Shown one piece after another: positions 36,401-51,400 of a DNA stretch of 64,000 bases. The stretch is taken from contig JAJVDF010000247.1 in NCBI GenBank assembly GCA_022410635.1, forward strand, positions 476,471-540,470, written 5' to 3'. The stretch's first letter is position 1, and every line of letters starts with the position of its first letter. The DNA is from Tretioscincus oriximinensis. Taxonomy: Eukaryota; Chordata; Lepidosauria; Squamata; Gymnophthalmidae. The notes below the pieces were generated by a model, which ran no database searches, was not told the DNA's origin, and saw only the letters and a program-made list of their open reading frames with translations. Made by a program: the position numbers and the translations under genes.

Positions 36401-39400
36401 GCCCACTGGACTACATTTCCCAGCAGGCGCTGCCGTCAGCACAAAAACAGGTCTCATCTCATTTCACTTTCTTTACATTTGGGCTGCTGCTACTGCCAGC
36501 TTTGTGAAGCTTCTGGGTATCTTGTCAAAACAGCATAGAAAAGCAGGTAGAAAAACGGATACTCATGAGGCTGGAAACAAAAATGCTGCCGGAAGATGAA
36601 AAACCGAAAGCTGGTCGTTAGTTATGGTTGACAACTGGTACCCAGCCTACAGTATAAATTCTTCACAGTTAAAAGATTCAGGACAGCATTTGGGCTGCTC
36701 TGCTCACCAAATACTTTCTCAATATGGTTTGAATCATACAAATTTATTCTTAGGCAGATTGACAGATAGACCTTTGTTCCCTTTTGTGCATGACCCTTAA
36801 TGGCTTATCTTGCGTTCTCTCTCAGGGACCACCTGGGATCGCCACAACCCTCCATCCCTGTTCCTTCAGCTTCCCAGCAACCAGACTCTCCGTTTCCGTG
36901 GCAACAAGGCAGAAGCCTGGGAAGCTGCCTATGAAGAATTCCAAGAGCCCCATGCTGACAACTGGGAGGCTCCACAACCTGTGGCTGCAGAGGATGATGG
37001 AGACAGCAAACCTCTCAAAGAGCTACCACTCTGCCTGAAGGAGAAACGACAGCAAAGGTGGATGGATGCCTGAATTATTTAAATGAGGAGGGGGAGGGGG
37101 TGAGAAGCAGAAAAACCATGATGCTGGGTGGTGGTGCTCTAAAGAAGAGCTTGGCCTAATGTAGCCAGCAGAGGCGGACTGGCCAGGGTGCCAGCTTGCT
37201 CAGTGGCAAGTGGGGTCTGCTTGCCTGTCTGTCGTCAGGATTTACCTGTGATGCTTTGCATGCATGCAAGCAGCCTATGCGAATTCCTGTGTCTGCTGGG
37301 CGGGGAATTGGCACATAGTCTTTGAGGTTTGTGGGTTCAGTAGTTCCATGCACATGCTGTCGTCCCTGCATGCCCCCTCCCTCCCTCTCCCCTACTGTGC
37401 TGCCCTCTAATGGGTAGGGTCCCCTTTGTCTGCCAGTCCACCACTGTTAGCCGATTTGCTTACCAGAGCTGAATGAACTGAGGGAAAGGCAGTTATAGGT
37501 AGAGCTATTTTTATTATTGTACCTGGCACTTCTTCAGTATGGGTAGCTGTGAAAATGGGCAGACACTAATGCACTCCCAAGGTTTCCTAAACACATTAGT
37601 TTACCTGAAGTGAAATGTGCAAGAAGAGGAAAGGAAGAGTGGAAAAGAGAGGAGGCTCACTTTAGCCGCATTTATTTCTGGCTGCTATTGACCAAACATC
37701 TTTAGTATGGTGGGGTAAAAAAATCAGGCAAGGGAGACTGAAGGGAAAGAGGAGTTGAGAAGCCATGTAAGAAACATACTGGTCTCAAAGAAACAACAAA
37801 CAACCTGATGAGGCAATGGGAAGAGACAGTAAAGATTTAACCAAATGTCTGGGAATAATGCAACTTAGTTCAATAAAGTTGCGATGTGCAGAGAGAAAAA
37901 GAGGCCCATCTTAATTTGCACAGCGAAGAAGAAGAACAAGAAGAACAAGAACAAGAAAAAAAGAACAAGAATAAGAACAGAAGAACAAGAGCAAAAGAAC
38001 AAGAACAAAAGAACAAGAACAAGAACAAGAATTGATCCCAAAGGGACTCAAAGCTTATTTTTCACTTGAAGGCTTACATTTTATCTTTTCGCCCACACTG
38101 TGGTTCTCTATTTTCCTCACTATGCTGTGATGGTTCCCATTTACATAATTGCAATTTCTTGCTTTCGAATAGCTGGGTTGGCTAGAGCAGAGGTCAGTAG
38201 ATAGCACTCACCCCTCTCCATTGCTGGCACAGATCTTCAAAATTGGTATCTCTGCTAAAACATCAGGGTTCTTAACCACTGTACCACTATGCCTCTTTTG
38301 AAATTACGTAGCCCTCATGATGTTCCATTCCAGGCCACACAAAGCAACTAGAAAAACTGGTTCTAGCATGGAATGCTATGAATTGTAGTCTAGAACATCT
38401 GGGAAACCACAAACCCTATTTTCAACATTTGTACTGGTAAAAGGTGTATGATTTGAACTCTCTCCTTTTCTTCCTTCCCAATTTATTAAGAGCACTACAG
38501 GAGCAAGCCATACATAGGCTTAGTGGCTGGCAGCTCTGGCATGTGGAGAAAAAGCGGACACTAAGGCGCCTCAAAAGTCAAACAAAAGCAGCCATATTGC
38601 AAACTGAGATATGGCGAAATACATTGCGCCACATTGAAGGTATGAGAAGAGGCTACATTGATGATTGAGGGGGAAAGCTGTTTGCTTTACTAATGTAACT
38701 AGTGAAATTACCCCATTGTGTTGCAGTAATGCCTCTCCTTCCTTGCTCCCATCCATGCCTCTACCAACATCCTCCCTCCCTTGCCCCCTCCCATCCCCCT
38801 TTCACTTGCTGCTTCTTTATTTTGTTCCTTCTTACCATTTTCCTTTCCTTCTTTATTTTTTTCTTCTTTAGCTTCCATCAATTCCTTCCTTTGTTCTTCC
38901 TTTATTTACTTCCTTTCACTCCTCTTCTCACATCTTTCCACCCAGAGAATTGCCCATTTATTAATTCCCTCTGTTTTCTGTCTTTTAGCCAGTTTCCAAC
39001 CCAGAAGTCTTGTCTCTGTAGGCTACCAAAGTTCCAAGCCTTGTCATTGGTTGTTATACTTCAGAATGTTGAACTCTTTCACATGCCTTTTATTACTTAT
39101 GATACTTTGATCTGTGTCTTCATTCCCTAAGGTCACTTTGGAACTGGGATCCAGTCTTATTTCAACTTCCTGCGTTTCTTGGTCTTCATGAATTTTGTCG
39201 CCTCCCTGTTGGTGCTAGGATTTGTGGTCATTCCAAATGCATTGTTCGAGGGTCTGAAGCTAAATCAAACAAGTCATGAGAACCACACTGTAGGTATGTC
39301 TGTGAGACATGGACTTTGGAATAATGAGAGAAGGAAAAAATAAAAAGCTGGGTCTGTGATGGTGATATGACCGTGCATTAGATACCAGAGTAGGAAGTGA

Positions 39401-42400
39401 AAATTCAGCAGATGTAGCATTTCTGTGATACGGTGCTAATATCATGGCACAATGAACTTCAGCCTGTCATCTAGACACTGAAGAATAGAAGGGAAACGAA
39501 GCTGAATAGATTGACCAAACTATTCCAGGAATCAAGAATTTGAAATTAACTCATCAAGATTTGCCTTATTAGTAAAAGTAGTACTTTAGATATGGGCCAG
39601 TTTTCATTTTTTCATTTTTAGTGATGAAGCAGAAATGGATTGTCCTGTATTCAAAACAAAACAAGTTACTTGTACCTCAAATTATACAGTGACATGTGTT
39701 TGCAGCTACTTATTGTAGCTCCTAGAATAAGACTCATTGAATAGAATAAGGTCATTTCCTGCACTGTTGAAGAAGAAGAGTTTAATGCTCCACTTTTGTC
39801 AACCCAGAGGGACTCTGTTCTCTTCACAATAGACACCTTATGAGGCATGGTGGTGCAGAGGTTCAGGACAGGCCTTTCAACAGAGAGGTCAGTCAGTTGA
39901 GGGCTGGGCACGCCCTACTGGCCTTAGCTGTAGCCAACCTAGCTGTTTGAAAGTGAGCAATCACAAGTAAATGAATAGGAACGATCACAATGTGATGAGG
40001 GAGATAGAATGTAAGACGCTTTGAATTCCCTCAGGTGAGAAAAGCGGGATATAAAAACCCAGTTCTTTTTCTTCTTCTTCAAAGCAGGTGAGGCTGAGAG
40101 AGCTCCAAAATTCTGGGGCGCGGAATTGAACTGTGAGACTACCAGATAAGAGTCCGACACTCTAACCACAAGACCACAAGATTGGCTTTGGAGTTTTCTT
40201 GGCATATGCTGAGGTAGTGTGCCAGTGGTCAGCCGCTGAGGCAAAGCAGGTAATGGATGGTTTACACCCCTTTTCTCCATTTCTTTTAGTAAATGCATCT
40301 TGCCTGCAGTACAACCCCTCACCTCAAGGCATGGTCAGCTATTTCTCCTTCATCATGAATCTTCTTTCCGGCAAGGTAAGAGATCACTATTTCCTAGAAT
40401 ACATTTGGGAAGTCTTCCGTATTGGTTTACTAAATACGGATGTCTCAGATACATCTTCAGATGCACATTATGTATGTGGGCAGTTGGGTGACATGGTGGG
40501 TGATCTAATGGAACTAGTGTATAAAAGTGTGTATGGGGTAGATAACATGAATAGAGAAAAAATAATTTCTCTATCACACAATACTAGGATTAGGGAGCAT
40601 TCTTTGAAACTGATTGGCAGAAGTATTAGAACAGGCAAGGGAAGTATTCTTTCACCCAGAGAATCATTGATCTGTAGAATTTACTTGCAGAAGAGGTGAT
40701 GGTAGCTAACAGCCTGGATAGGCTTGAGAGAGGTTTAGACAAGTTAATGGAAGCCAAGGATATAGCTAGCTATTTGGATGAATCTCTTGATACTGCCTCT
40801 GGGATGGTGCTACTGGTAGTATTCCTGAAATAAGAAGTAGAGAACAGGTGAAGATTTTGTCTTCCTCTATGTCAGACTGCTCAGGTGCAATTTTGTCACT
40901 GTGTGAGACAGAATGTTGGACTAGATGGGCTTTGGTCCCGTTCAGCAGATCTCCTCTTACCGTATATTCTTATATGGTTTTTGATGTTTAGTTAACCCAT
41001 ATCTCTTCACCCGGATCTTTGATATTTAGCTTCATGTGGGTGTTATCCTGCAGAATACATTCTTAAATAAATAAATTTTTCAGCCACTTCAAGGGGGTTT
41101 AGTAGCATCCTAGAGTCCAAAATAAAAAAGAAGTTGATTGCATGAGCTTTTGTAGGTGAGGCCTATTTCATCCAATGCCTGTGTCTGCATTGTCACCTAC
41201 TAGGGTATCACAGAACTCACCTATCTATTCTACGGCTTTTATCAAAATTCAGCTATTGATTTCGTTGGTTTCTCCTACAACATCCCCCTTGCATATCTTC
41301 TCACAGCGCTCTTCTACCTTGTCTTCTGCCTGGTATGGATTGTACGGAGGTAAGACCAGCTTTTAGCCCCTGCATGCCAGATTAAAACTGCATCACTAGC
41401 CAGCCAGCTTGTGGGGATGTGACTAAACCCACCCACTTTTCTGTCTTTCTCCAGGTCAGTTTATTGCCTCAAGCGTAGCTTAGTGAATGAAGACACCGCC
41501 CTTGGATCTTATAGTAACAAAGTTTTCGCTGGTTGGGATTTTGCCCTAATGCAACTCAGAGCTGTACAACTGAGGCAAAAAAGCATTCGCTATGAACTGC
41601 GGGTGAGTCAAAGTGAATGGCTAAAAATGGATAAGGGAAAGCAACCAGTGCAGCTGCATAGGGTGGCAGAATTACCCTCTGCTCCAGTAAAAAATAATAA
41701 TTTTTAAAAAGGTTGTGGCAGAACCACTAGGATGCTCTGGCAACCAGGTCCGGCTCCTGAAGGTACCTGGCTGGCAGTAAAAAATAAATTAAAAAAAAAT
41801 ATTTTCACAGTAGTATCTCTAGGAGGCTCTGGCAACCAGGTTCCTGAAAGCTCTCCAGTTTTATAAAGACCGACTTAATAAGTAGATGAAATTTTTTGAC
41901 TGACTAAATTGGATGTTTCTGTGAAGGAGGACGTGAAATAATTGTTTTCACAGGACATCAGACACGTAAAATACAGCCTTGCTTTCAGCTTAGATGTGGC
42001 ATAATCTGATTCTCCAAATCACAGACACAATTTGCAATCCTTCCTCAACCCTGTTCCCCTCCTCAAACCATACCTTAACACCTAATTTGCAATTTTTTAT
42101 TTTCTGTATAATTGTTTATGCACACATGTGCACACACACGCACACACACACTCTCATGTTTACAAAAATGTCTCCTTCTGTGGCTATGTGATTCAGATCT
42201 TACTGCATATGCCAGGGATTCTGAATCTGAATCCTGAGATCCTTTTCAAGTTGCTTTCTTCTCCTATGAAGTGAGTCTCACAAATGCCAATGAGACCTTC
42301 AAGGGCACTCACTGCAGCATTTCTGCCCATCTTCAGATGGATCTTGAAGAAGAGAGAGTCCGTAAGCGCCAGGCAGACATGACAACAGGGCAACGCGTCA

Positions 42401-45400
42401 GCCTCTATGTCCTCCGGTTCTTTATCAACATGCTTGTTTTGGCACTACTTGGAGGATCCTTTTATTGTATTTTTCTGGTAACAACCTTTTCCCAAGAGCT
42501 ACTAAGAGAGGTAAGTAGAAGGTTTTGCTGTGCTCCATCTTTTATGAATTGATTTATTTTCAGACAAAAAGCCATGTTAGTCTAGTAGAAGTTGATTTAT
42601 TGTTACTGTGGATTATTACCTCAACACTGTGGGGCTATGTTGGTTTTGCCAAGGACACACATAACAATCCAACTAAATATCTGGTAAATTTGGGTTTTGC
42701 ACCCTATCGTGACACAGCTTGAGAGAGAAATGCCTCTAGTAAATAATAAATTACACAGGCTTAATATGTCACAAAACCATTAAGTTCTAAAGTCCTTAAG
42801 GGATTTGGGTCCTTTCCACACTGAGCCTTATTCCAGGATATATCTTGGAACAGGGGCCTAATATCTGCATACTATATGGCAGGCCCTGAATGTATCGGCC
42901 TGCAAGTGGCCAATCCCTACTCTGAGATAGCTTGAAATGTCCAATGTCCTTCTATTAATTTTTACTAATCTTGTTCTCTCTCCTCATCCTACAGACAGAC
43001 TCACCAATTCGAGAGAAGTACTTCCTAGAGCTGCTGGTGAATTATCTCCCATCTGTGGTCATCACAGTTGCCAATCTCCTTATACCAACAATCTTTGGGG
43101 TCATTGTTCAGCTGGAGAAATATCCACTTAGCTTTGAAATCAAGATCACACTGTTCAGGTACGAGAACTGCTGGGTATGGTAAATTATCTGATCCTTTTG
43201 TAAGAGCCAATTGTCGCTCCAACTCTGATAATCTGGATTAACCACCAGGCAAAGTCAGTTACAGAAGCTTTGACACATGGAGCAAATGTGATTTTGGAGT
43301 TTCCTCTGAATCTAACCCTGATGGTTGCTGGTGAGATTGGTGGGAACTAACAGATGGTTTAAACCAAAGGAAGTGCGGATGGATTTAAGGGCAAACCTAC
43401 ACTGACTGATTACTGAATTAGCAAGCATACTGGGGATTCCCTTCTGCATTCTGGTGCTATTTTACTGGCTATGGTATTATTTATACCATTTATTACTGCC
43501 AGGATAGAAGAGAGACTGATCTACCTTTCTGCCTGTTTGCTTGTCAGGAGTGTCTTCCTTCGTCTTGCAAGCCTAGTGGTTCTTCTCATCTCACTCTGGG
43601 ACCAGATAACTTGTAATGAGGATCCACAAGAATGTCGGGACTGTGGCTACAACAATCAAAATCATCCTGTAAGTCAAAGTTTCCTCATTTAACTTGAGTC
43701 CCTCAGAGCATGGAAGGCCCAGTGTGAATTAGACTAGAAGGTTATAGTTGAAAGATAAAAATGCTCAGACTATGTTTTGTTTTATTGTAATCTTACATAT
43801 GTATATGTAAATGTATACATTTGTAAAATATCTTTAAACTTCATAAGTAACATTCACTTTTATATTTAATGAAGTTCTCTTGGTGGTGAATTTGGATTTA
43901 GCCCCCCATGGGGTATGTTAACACAATCTAAAGTTCAATAGACCACTGCAAAGGATCATATGGAAGTCCTTTATCTTTAATATTATTAAAGATGCAATAC
44001 CTTTGTCCAATTGTCTATCAGGCTCCTGGGCTCTCAATAGAGATAAAAATAAAAAGGTTTATTTGCCTTGGGAGGCATCTTGAGATGAATTTTTTTACCC
44101 TTCTAGTGCTGGGAGACTTCTGTGGGGCAGGAAATGTACAAGCTGTTGATCTTTGATTTGCTTATCATCATGTTGGTGGTGCTCTTTGTGGAATTTCCGA
44201 GAAAGTAAGTTGTTGACCCTATCTGTGGAAGTTGTGGGTGCCTTTTCAGTCAGTCTATATCCTGCTTTTAGAATAGTGCTGTCAGCAGGCTTATACAGTC
44301 TAAAATGTAGTGCATACATAGCGGGGACCACTTGTTCAAAAGCCAGCATCATCTGTGACAAACAGCATCTTGTTTCCTTTCCACTGGGCGGATGAAGACA
44401 GGCATAGAACTCCTTAATATGATGTCTGCAAGGGCTGTGTGTCTTCTAAATTTCCCATGCAACCAGCAAAATAATCTGAATCCTACTCAGAAAGCTACAT
44501 CCAGACAGGCAGCTAACCAAATTATTTAACCTTCGTTATTTGACCTTTGGCTGAAATAACTACTCTCCCTACCCTATTTTTAGATATTGTTGTTTTTATA
44601 TGTTAATTTGTTTTTTTTATTGTTAACTACTATACCTTCTGGTATAGGGTGCCATAGAAATATAAATAAATAAAATACAATAAGATAGAAGGCAGCTCCA
44701 AGTTGTTGTTTCATTATGCACTGAATAGCTTTAGGAAAGAATTAGACAAATTCACAAAGATGCATCCAGTGGCTCCTAGAATTGCTTCCTTAGTTCCAGA
44801 TTGAAACCTCAGGTTGGAGAGTCAGGCAGGATTCCTCAAAAGGCCGTTTGCAGGGAACTGAGAGCAGGTGGAGGTTTTGCCTTGGCCGCCTACATGATAC
44901 AGCCTAAAAGCAATTGGTTGTCCTGTATGTCACCTTATCCAGCCGGGGTCACCTGATGTTCTTATTAATGGACTGAGTAGAGCAAATGACACATGATTGT
45001 GGGGCTGTTTCAACTAAGGTTCAGAAACTACCTTTGATTTTCATATCTGATCCATATTTCTATTATTTTCTAGGATGCTGGTGACCTACTTCCCAACTTG
45101 CCTTCCATTAAAATGGTGGGGGCAACAAGAATTCCTAATTCCATCCAATGTCTTGGATTTGGTATATGGGCAGACTGTCTGCTGGACAGGGGCTTTCTTC
45201 TGTCCCCTGCTGCCTTTGCTGAACACTATCAAGTGCATTGCAGTATTCTACTTGAAAAAGGTAACTAAAATGGAGATGGTTTGGCATTATGGTCTTGGAA
45301 CAACGCTGCAAAGCCAGGATGTAGGGATGGTGGCCATCTCACAGCTGACGGTTGGGCAAATCCAGGTCAGCAGAAAAGGTCATGTGTGAAAGCTTAGCAT

Positions 45401-48400
45401 AAGTGTTGTTCAGGCTTCATAAATCACAGAGCCCTTTAGTAGGCTTCTGAGGTTAACTAGAGTTCAGGATGTTTTGGTAATGTATATTAGGATAATTGGG
45501 ATGACATTCTTTACCTATTACTATCAGTTTCCTTTCCCGGTCACTCCTTAAAATTTCTCTCAAGAACTGTGTCTAATTATCTGGGTTTGTGAATGACCCA
45601 TTCATGTAAGTACGCATGTGCACAGCCAGAATATGTGAAAAGGTTTTGCTAAAAGCAAGCTTTTTAAACAATAAAGGGCTTTACTTTCTCTTCTCTCTTC
45701 ACTCTGGCTGTCCTTGACATACCCAACACTTCACCAAGAGATGGAGATCCTTGCATTTTGCAAGAGAATCACACATTTTCAAATGTTTTAACTTTTGTGA
45801 AAACCTTCTGTGTAGAGTGAATTAACAAGAAGTATCTTATGTCTGTTCTGGCACCTTTAGAATATAGTATTATAAACAGTGGATGTTAAATTAATAGAAC
45901 TCTTTTGATTCTGGGTTATTGCAACGGTATGTCCCATCTGTTTTGTTACTGTTGTGTAGTGAAGTTGAAGCCATGATCAAGTATTTTTGGCCGGCCGTTG
46001 GGGAGACAAAAGTGGTTAGGTAGAAAGAGAAGGGTCTAAATACACACTATTATTATCATCTGAAAGTTTTCTCAATATTTGTTCTAATCCCTGAGTTCTG
46101 TGTAAAATAATAATAATCCTGACGTACTAGTATAGACCCAGTTATTGGTCTTAATACCCTTGTAAGCCGCTTTGAGTCCCTTTGAAAGGTGAGAAAAGCA
46201 GGGTATAAGAACCTAGTTCTTCTTCTTCTTAATGAGTGGTTTAACAGAAAGTTGTTTTTAGTTTGGGGTCCTACAGTTCTGTCAGTCAAAAGAGCCAGCA
46301 GCGTAGCTAGGAATCATGGAACTTGAACATTTTTATAATGTCCTATTATATTAAAAACAAAACATTACAACAATAAAAAGGACAAATAATAAACACCAAA
46401 TTAACAAGATTGGTATCATTTACACAGAATCCCTTACCGCCCCACCTTACAAAGTAGACAATCTAGTTTTATATGTTGGGTCAGTGATTCATAGATCAGT
46501 GTGATGTCTGAAAAAGTTCCCTTGACTTTCTGGGAAGACAATATGATTTGAAATTAAGTATTTGTTGGTCATAGGGATGTTTTTGTTATTCTTCTGTTCC
46601 AGCTCACCCTCTATACCAATTGCCGACCAGCTGAGCGGACTTTCCGTTCCTCCAGCTCAAATTTCTTTTTTCTGTTGGTTCTGCTCTTGGGCCTGACTAT
46701 TTCCTGTGTCCCTACCCTCTACAGTATGTTTGTGTAAGTATAAGAATGCCCCCTTCTCCAGCTCTACTCTATCTGGTTTGGAATTACCACTTTAATCTAG
46801 TTTTCATCAGATGCTGTTATCTCTGTGATTTGGACTATTGTGAGCTACCGTATTTTAGCTAGTCTAAATTAAAAAGCAAAATAGGGATGCTCTACGTGAG
46901 CCGGTGTCCAGATATGATGCTGTTTTGAGTTTGGGGATATTTGAGTTTGAGGATGACTTCACAGAACATCTGCTTCCTTGCTGCATGTGGAAAGCTGAAT
47001 CATACTATCTGTATTACATGGTTACCTGTCTTCTGTTTGAATTCATCCTGTGGTGAAATTGTCAGTCTCCCCAGATAATCTGTTTTGCTGCTGAAGTTAA
47101 TGTAAAAGAAGACTAAACTTATTTTCTTCTTTCAACCTGACCTCAGGAGTCCTCTGATCATTTTGTTGCATTTTCAATGTTGACTAAAATCCTGATATAG
47201 GATTCAGCTCTCAAAAGCCATGGCCACCTCTTTACTTTAATCCTCCTTCAGTCCAAGAATGAGGTTTACTTCAGAAACAAAACCAAATTAAGCTTCTTCT
47301 TGGGAACCAAAGGTGATCTGAAGAAGATTAAAAGTAAAGATAGGACCAAAGTGTTATACTATAAAAAGTGCTCAGCAACATTAAACTAAAGGCTGTTGTT
47401 GTGTTTCAGCATGCAGTTTTGTTGGCAAAGATATAGGAATGGCTTGTTAGGAGCCAGAGTTACCGGGCAGCATTGTTGATGTTGGGAATCCTGTAAGAGT
47501 TCAGGGTTTGCATGTCCCTGCACTTTTGTAGTGTGGTGGTACAGAGTAGCACAGAGTCTAGGCAACCCAACACTCATACAATAAATCGCTTCTTAAAGTG
47601 TGTTAGTAACAGAATGGTAGGAAGGACACTGAAAGAAAAAGCATGGCTTTGTTTTTAGGAGCAAGGGACATGGAGAACTTCCAATGTGTCTCCAGAAACA
47701 TCCCTAGCTGGAAAGTGCAAAGAAAAGTTCTCTGTTTGTGTGCTTTCTTGCTTTCATCTGTGCCTCCACCCATTTCCTCCCTCTCATACCCCTTTCCTTC
47801 TGTCTTCCTTTCCCTCTTTATTTTTATTTCTTTATGTTCCTTCCCTCTTTCATCGTTCCGTTCCATCTTTCATCCTTTGTTCTTCCTTAACTTCCTTTTC
47901 CTCCCAGAGAGCTGTCCATTTATTACATTCCTCTGTTTTCTCTCTTCTAGCCAGTTTCCAATCCAGGACTCTGGTCTCTGTAGGCTGCCAAAGTTCCGAG
48001 CCCTGTCATAGGTCTCTGTAGGCTGCCAAAGTTCCGAGCCCTGTCATAAGTCTCTGTAGGCTGCCAAAGTTCAGAGCCCTGTCATAAGTCTCTGGAGGCT
48101 GCCAAAGTTCAGAGCCCNNNNNNNNNNNNNNNNNNNNNNNNNNNNNNNNNNNCCCTGTCATAGGTCTCTGTAGGCTGCCAAAGTTCCGAGCCCTGTCATA
48201 AGTCTCTGGAGGCTGCCAAAGTTCCGAGCCCTGTCATAAGTCTCTTGAGGCTGCCAAAGTTCAGAGCCCTGTCATAGGTCTCTAGAGGCTGCCAAAGTTC
48301 CGGGCCCTGTCATAAGTCTCTGGAGGCTGCCAAGATTCCACATGTACTGCAAATCATACTTCTTTTCATTTAAACTAGATTTCCTCTTATAAAAAAAACC

Positions 48401-51400
48401 CCTCCTTGCTATGGATATTCACCTGTAAACCATTACATTTTATCAGTGTACTGCTGTCTAGATTCAGGTTCAGTCTCATTCCTTCTCTCTTCCTCAGTCT
48501 GCCCCCTTCAAAGGCCTGTGGACCATTCCGGGGAGAGTCCATTATGTGGAACATCGTCAGCAGTTCTGTCTCAGAATTGCCCAACACATCGCGAGAGTTC
48601 CTGGAGTTTGTGGGCTCCTTGGCATTTGCGGTGCCTTTGTTTTTGTTGCTAAGGTAAGAAAATCTGATTGACTGAAAAGAATGATTTATTTAGATAATTA
48701 TATCCTGTTGGTTTAAAATGAATTCTTCAAGTTGAAATATTAACTGTAAGTTTTGAACCTCAGACTACCAGGTGCATAGCATCTCAAGCTACCAGGTGCA
48801 TATTATTATCTTACCTTGCCTTCTGCCGGTCAAGTAAAGATAAATTGATCATTCCTATTACTATCCGGCTGCTGGCTGAGAAAAAGTTTGGAAACTGTGA
48901 GTGTTTGTTTTTGATTGCTTCAGAGAGTGCTGGAACTCTGTATCTATTTTTAGGTGAGCTTATTCTTATTAATTGGACACTATTTTTTATTACGTGTCTA
49001 TACTGGAACTGTATATATTGTAAATAAATTTGTTGTGCCTTCCTCCTGGAAAGAAGTGCTCCGTGTGAACAGTGTTTATTTTTTTCTCCGGAGAGGAAGA
49101 TCTCTATGAATTACTGGGTTCTGCATGTTTCCAAACTCTGCTAAATTAATCAACATATCCCATCTTTTCTCCAAAGAGCCAGAGCACAGAAGCCAATTAT
49201 CCTCATTACCTGTTTATTCTCACCGCAAGCCGTTAGGTTGAGAGACAATAGACAGACCAATGTTCCAGGCTGGTATACTAGATCAGGCACCCAGTTGTAG
49301 GTGGTTTGATGAGCCAGGGCTGAAAGCTAGGTGCCATTTTGCCAGGCACCCTGAAATGGTACCAGAAATGAGCTGTTTCTGGGTGCGTTGACAACCTACT
49401 CAACCTGCAGATATGTTGGCCTGTTAGGACTTGAGCCAGGATGGGCTGCACTGCAGGGTGGATGAGCCGTGGTACAGGCCACTGAAAGCCTAACTCATTA
49501 ATGCCCAGATTACATGCTTCAGGCCAGCATTGTATAAGACCACCTGGGTCACATGAAAAGGGTTCTAGTCTAATGTTCCATCCATTATGCTTTGCTTCCT
49601 GTCTGTGCATGGATATTCAAGACACAAAGTTAGAAGGAAAAGGAGTATGATTTTCCTTCCTGTTTTGAGGGTGGGGGAGGTTTAGGGTGTTTATGTATTA
49701 TGTTTTGTATTGTTTATTTTAAAATAAAAAAAAATAAAAAAAGAAAGGCTGCCTTGATCAATCCAATGCTCCCCCCCATCTACTCCATCTCCCTCTGTTG
49801 CCACAGTGGCCAGACAGTTTGCAGATTAAAGCCAACAAGCAAGCAAGACATGAGCGTATAATGGCGCTACCCATAGTCTCCCCACTTCAATTAGAGGTGA
49901 TCTAAAGTCTTACACTCTGCGGAACAGAACACATGTTTGTTTGTTTAAACTATTTAAATTCTGTTTTGCTTAGAAAATAGCTCACTCCTTTTACCTGGCC
50001 TTTGGCTGAAGAAATGTCATTCCCTGTGTCTAATTTTTTATTGTTTTAATTTTGTATTGATGTTTTATTAAGAACATAAGAAGAGCCATACTGGATCGGG
50101 CCACAACCCATCTATTACACAGAGGCCCACCAGATGCACCTGGGCAGTCTGAACAAAGGAAAGCAAAATATGCACCTGTTCATGACTCCCTGCAAATGGC
50201 ATTTCAGGACTCCTGACTGTTGCTCCTTCCCGGAGGCAACATCCAGACATCCATTCTAGTATCCATTTATACCCTTGGTGTCCATAAATCTGTCTAGTCC
50301 TGTCTTGAAGCTATCCAAGCTGTTAGTTAGCACCACCTCTTCAGGAAGTAAATTCCACAGGCCGATGACCCCCTGGGTGAAAAAATACTTTCCTTTGTCT
50401 GTTCTCACTTTTCTGCCTATCAGTTTTAAGGAGGGCCCTCTGGTCCTAGTGTTGTGTGATAGAGAAAACATTTTTCTCTATTCACCCTATCCATCCCATG
50501 CATGATTTTGTACACTTCAATCAGATCACCACTCAAACGTCGCCTTTCGAGGCTGAAAAGGCCCAGACATTGCAGTCTGACTTTATAAGGGAGGTGCTCC
50601 AGACCCTTGATCATTCTTGTTGCCCTTTTCTGCACCTTCTCTAGCTCCACAATATCCCTCTGTTACTGCTGGCCGCCCAGAGACCTTTGGGTATAAGTAT
50701 AAATAAATATTAACAAAGGAAAAGATAAAAACAGCGAGTGTTTCTTAGGAATGTTGGTCATGAATATTTATTAGGAGAGACGTAAAAGTTAGCTCACTGT
50801 AATTATGTTCTAATTGACATCGAATTGCCACCTTTCTAAACCCCTTGATCCTCTATCTAATATTAGAGATCAGAAGACATTGCTTTTCATCTCTACAATC
50901 CCAATGACATAATGCTTTCATATATGTTCATGCCGGCCTATATTCTGTTGTCTTCCTAGTGTCATCATGTTCTATCTGAAGGCTTTGGCTGATTCCTATA
51001 GTTCCATGGTTAAAGGGCTCAAAAAGCAGCTTCAGCTGGTGAGTATTTCTTTCAGAACATGTAGAAGTCCTCTGGAGACTTTCTATCACCATCACCAATG
51101 CTTAGCAATGACAAAAGAAACTTTATTCACTTGTCTTTATAAGGGTTATTATTAGGGGAGAGGAATCAAGATTGTGAAAAGTTCATCTCATTCCAGATAA
51201 CTGATGAATAGAAAGCACGCAAAACATAATGCAGACGTTAATAAATGTTATCTGGGCTGAGACTGTTTCTTCTTTTAAATCTGTTGCCAGAAAGTGAATA
51301 CGAGTCACTAAAGCAGGAATTGGGAGTCAGGACAGATTCATTTTGGGTGGTTTGAAGGGGCCCCCAACTGCATAAGCATTAAATTTGCATTCACTGCTCT

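Noticed and set aside
40199..40699. A 166-codon open frame spanning TMC4 exon 5 and beyond
   Set aside because: Only 40290-40375 is TMC4 exon; the rest is intron reading into a CR1 RT remnant. The donor GCAAG|GTAAGA and acceptor at 41203 give the family's conserved sequence instead.
47643..48021. Ser/Phe/Leu-rich open frames in TMC4 intron 13
   Set aside because: They come from the CT-rich dispersed repeat and occur in two frames at once; not genes.
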